In this document: piece after piece, positions 62,131-64,000 of the stretch
How positions within the stretch are numbered: position 1 is the first letter of the stretch
Layout: every line of letters begins with the position of its first letter
Source: Nitrospirota bacterium
GTDB taxonomy: Bacteria; Nitrospirota; Thermodesulfovibrionia; Thermodesulfovibrionales; JdFR-88
DNA length: 64,000 bases
Reading direction: 5' to 3'
Assembly (NCBI GenBank): GCA_014874185.1
Contig: JACWAF010000041.1
Coordinates: 1-64,000 of the forward strand
Program-made: the position numbers and the translations under genes
The notes under the pieces: generated by a model
The model's database searches: none
The model's input: the letters and a program-made list of their open reading frames with translations, nothing else
What the model was told of the DNA's origin: nothing

Positions 62131-63734
62131 GCCTTGGTCAGGTCTTCGAACGCGCTCATGGCGGCGACTGTGCCCTGCGAGACGGCGACGGTTATCTGCT
62201 TCTCGCCGCCGGTGAGGTCTCCCGCCGCGTAGACGAAGGGGATGGACGTCCTCTGCCGGTCATCAGTTTTGACGTACCCTTCCCCACTCAATGAAAGCCC
62301 GATCATTTTGGCCAGTTCGTTCGAAGGCTCATACCCCACCGCGATGAAAGCGCCGTCCACTTTGATCTCCCGCCAGGAGTTGTCCTTCAGGTTCTTTAGT
62401 TTCAGCTTCTCAAGCCGCCTCTCCCCTATAAATTCGGTCACCAGGGTGTTCCAGTAGATGAGCAGGTTTCTCTGGAAGAGGCCCTGTTTAAGCCTGTCTT
62501 CGGCCTTCAGTGTGTCCGTCCGGCTGACAAGGGTCACATGCGCGCCGAGACCGTCCAGATAAAGGGCATCGGTGACGGCCGTGTTGCCGCCGCCTATCAC
62601 AACGACAGATTTGCCGTCCTTGAACAGATAACCGTCGCAGGTTGCGCAGTAGCTTATACCCCTGCCAGACAGCTTCTCCTCCCCCGGCACGTTCAGCCTG
62701 CGGTAGGTCGCCCCGGTGGCGATGACGATGGCCCTGGCCCCGTAAACGCCGCCCGTGGTTATCACCTCGAACCGGCTGTCAATCTTCCTAATGTCCTTTA
62801 CGCCCACGCCCTGCTTTATCTTCGCGTACTGGGACGCCTGGGACATCATCATGTCCACCAGTGACTTCCCGCCCACGCTGAGGAAGCCGGGATAGTTCTC
62901 CACAATCGGAGTGATAGCTACCTGTCCCCCGACATTGGCCTTTTCAAGCACAACCGCCTTCAGGCCGCTTCGGCCCGCGTAGATGGCCGCCGTAAGCCCG
63001 GCTGGCCCGCCCCCGACAATAACGATATCGAATGTGGCCGTCTCTTCGGCGGGTTTTTCTTCCGGTGCGGCCGCCTCTTTCGCAAACAAAGTCTCTTTTC
63101 CGGGGGCCAGCGAGTCCACGAACTCGTCCGCGGGCGGAAGGTAATGGGCAGTAAGCTCCTCGTTCACGAATATCCTGGGCACGCTCATCGCACCATACTT
63201 CTCGGCCAGGTCAGGGTTCTCGTATATCTCGATTATCTCCGCCGAGATAAACTCCGGCCTTTCCACGGCGGCGGAGATGGCGTAGAGGGCGGCCTGGGGG
63301 CAGTACGGGCACGTGGGGCTCACGAAGACCTTTACGTTCTTGGATTCGTTTACGCCCTCCAGCCGCTTGGCAAGCGGCCTGTCAAAGATGCCCCTGCCCG
63401 TCGAGGCCATGATTATCCCCAGTATGAGGGAGCGGCCTTCCTCGCCAAGGGGCGCGCCGGTGTAGCGTATCTTGTATTTAGCCGGACTCACAAGCAGTGT
63501 GGGCGCCCTCTCCACCCCGTATCTTCCGGATGCCTCGTCCCCAACCTGGTGGAATTCGGGTTTTATCCTTTTATCGAATTTGGCGATCTCGGTTACCAGG
63601 CCCACAAGGATCTGGCTGAATTGTTCGTTTACGCCGGGCTTGGTGAAAACGTGAAGTTCCACTTCATCACGGAGCTGTTTGAAGCCTTCCTTCAGGGATT
63701 TGGCCGCATCGGGCGTTATTATCGCTTCGGGCAT
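62127..63734 (-). CDS. Thioredoxin reductase fused to N-terminal glutaredoxin-like domains
   Basis: This 535-aa protein has two thioredoxin-like folds (about 1-210), the second with CPYC (C142, C145). A thioredoxin-reductase module (about 235-535) follows with FAD motif VIVGGGPAGLTAA, redox pair CATC and NADPH motif VVIGGGNTAV. It resembles AhpF, where the N-terminal domain passes electrons on, and could reduce peroxiredoxins or glutaredoxin-like partners. The ATG at 63734 was chosen because a TATAAT lies 6 nt upstream, so an earlier TTG (63761) would sit inside the promoter. Confidence 0.9.
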   Translation of the reverse strand: MPEAIITPDAAKSLKEGFKQLRDEVELHVFTKPGVNEQFSQILVGLVTEIAKFDKRIKPEFHQVGDEASGRYGVERAPTLLVSPAKYKIRYTGAPLGEEGRSLILGIIMASTGRGIFDRPLAKRLEGVNESKNVKVFVSPTCPYCPQAALYAISAAVERPEFISAEIIEIYENPDLAEKYGAMSVPRIFVNEELTAHYLPPADEFVDSLAPGKETLFAKEAAAPEEKPAEETATFDIVIVGGGPAGLTAAIYAGRSGLKAVVLEKANVGGQVAITPIVENYPGFLSVGGKSLVDMMMSQASQYAKIKQGVGVKDIRKIDSRFEVITTGGVYGARAIVIATGATYRRLNVPGEEKLSGRGISYCATCDGYLFKDGKSVVVIGGGNTAVTDALYLDGLGAHVTLVSRTDTLKAEDRLKQGLFQRNLLIYWNTLVTEFIGERRLEKLKLKNLKDNSWREIKVDGAFIAVGYEPSNELAKMIGLSLSGEGYVKTDDRQRTSIPFVYAAGDLTGGEKQITVAVSQGTVAAMSAFEDLTKA

Positions 63735-63740
63735 GTTGTT

Positions 63741-63768
63741 ATTATAGACCGAATCAGGCAAGCCGCAA
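63741..63768 (-). promoter_or_regulatory. Promoter giving a leaderless mRNA
   Basis: On the minus strand TTGCGG (63768-63763) and TATAAT (63746-63741) have a 16-nt spacer. Only AACAAC separates the -10 from the ATG at 63734, so transcription probably starts at the start codon itself. No Shine-Dalgarno sequence is present. Confidence 0.7.
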
Positions 63769-63806
63769 ACTTATCACATTTCCCCCCGAACTGCTAAAAT
63801 AAATGG

Positions 63807-64000
63807 ATGGCAAAGATGCTGGCCCAGTTCATCCTGTCTATTACCCTGCTGTTCGGCTTTCTGACCATCGTCCCGCGCGGGATATTGCTCATAAGGCTGG
63901 GAAGGATGCGTAAAGGTATGATCTATCTGGCGATGGCCCTGGTCTTTGCCTTCTTTACCGCGTTATCGATCTCATTGGCATTGGATTCGTTAAAGGCATG
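63807..64000 (+). CDS. Small membrane protein, cut by the window end
   Basis: The frame starts MAKMLAQFILSITLLFGF and stays open to the window edge (64 full codons). Two hydrophobic segments are visible (about 4-20 and 38-57) with a short basic loop between. No family is recognised. It is divergent from the reductase with a 72-nt gap. Confidence 0.5.
   Translation, partial: MAKMLAQFILSITLLFGFLTIVPRGILLIRLGRMRKGMIYLAMALVFAFFTALSISLALDSLKA

Overview
The window is a contiguous piece of a bacterial chromosome, mostly GC-rich, from a Gram-negative bacterium with an anaerobic or respiratory lifestyle. It has periplasmic multihaem cytochromes c, an 11-gene-type complex I locus without nuoEFG, an outer-membrane barrel, PilT, a Pst/Pho system, many c-di-GMP proteins, a DUF4416 protein and an archaeal-type phosphoglycerate mutase. 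Frequent AGG and ATA codons and this gene mix suggest Nitrospirota or a deltaproteobacterial-type lineage. That placement is inference; no rRNA gene or taxonomic marker was available.

Layout. 0.3-3.1 kb: nucleotide-sugar genes (an aminotransferase and a fused oxidoreductase/acetyltransferase) for a diacetamido-uronic acid type sugar. 3.5-12.2 kb: nuoABCD-HIJKLM with a strong promoter and a terminator; nuoE, F, G and N are absent. 12.4-17.8 kb: metallophosphoesterase, TatD/radical SAM fusion, ApgM, then an operon of Fe-S protein, UGA-containing UxxC protein and YwiC-like membrane protein. 18-24 kb: an operon for two multihaem cytochromes (8 and 15 haem sites) with two TPR proteins, preceded by a histidine kinase. 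24-32 kb: six tRNA genes among a diguanylate cyclase, an HD-GYP sensor, PilT and a decayed secretion-type ATPase. 32-33.8 kb: a methyltransferase that may be a transferred gene, and an outer-membrane barrel. 33.8-40.2 kb: phoB-phoR-pstSCAB-phoU with a Pho box. 40.5-50.1 kb: clpC, a thioredoxin lipoprotein, HD-GYP and HEAT proteins, proB-obg, rplU-rpmA and arsC. 50.2-56.4 kb: tRNA-Lys and tRNA-Glu, then a visibly more AT-rich stretch with a P-type ATPase, a universal stress protein and a radical SAM protein, ending in the selenium-linked yedF next to a most unusual tRNA. 57-64 kb: hybrid histidine kinase, methyltransferase, panB, a thymidylate-synthase-like protein and a glutaredoxin/thioredoxin-reductase fusion.

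The most interesting signals concern selenium and the UGA codon. (1) At 17108-17329 (minus) a 73-residue redox protein has an in-frame TGA exactly where its family has the first Cys of CxxC. A bacterial SECIS-like hairpin follows it (7 bp, loop AGGU, 19 nt after the TGA). (2) At 56220-56316 (minus) lies a 97-nt tRNA built like tRNA-Sec (8-bp acceptor stem, long variable arm) but with the cysteine anticodon GCA and the cysteine discriminator U73. It sits 28 nt upstream of yedF, a gene tied to selenium metabolism. Together they suggest a genome that uses selenocysteine and also keeps a tRNA-Sec mimic charged with cysteine, which might act at Sec codons. The functional link is inference.
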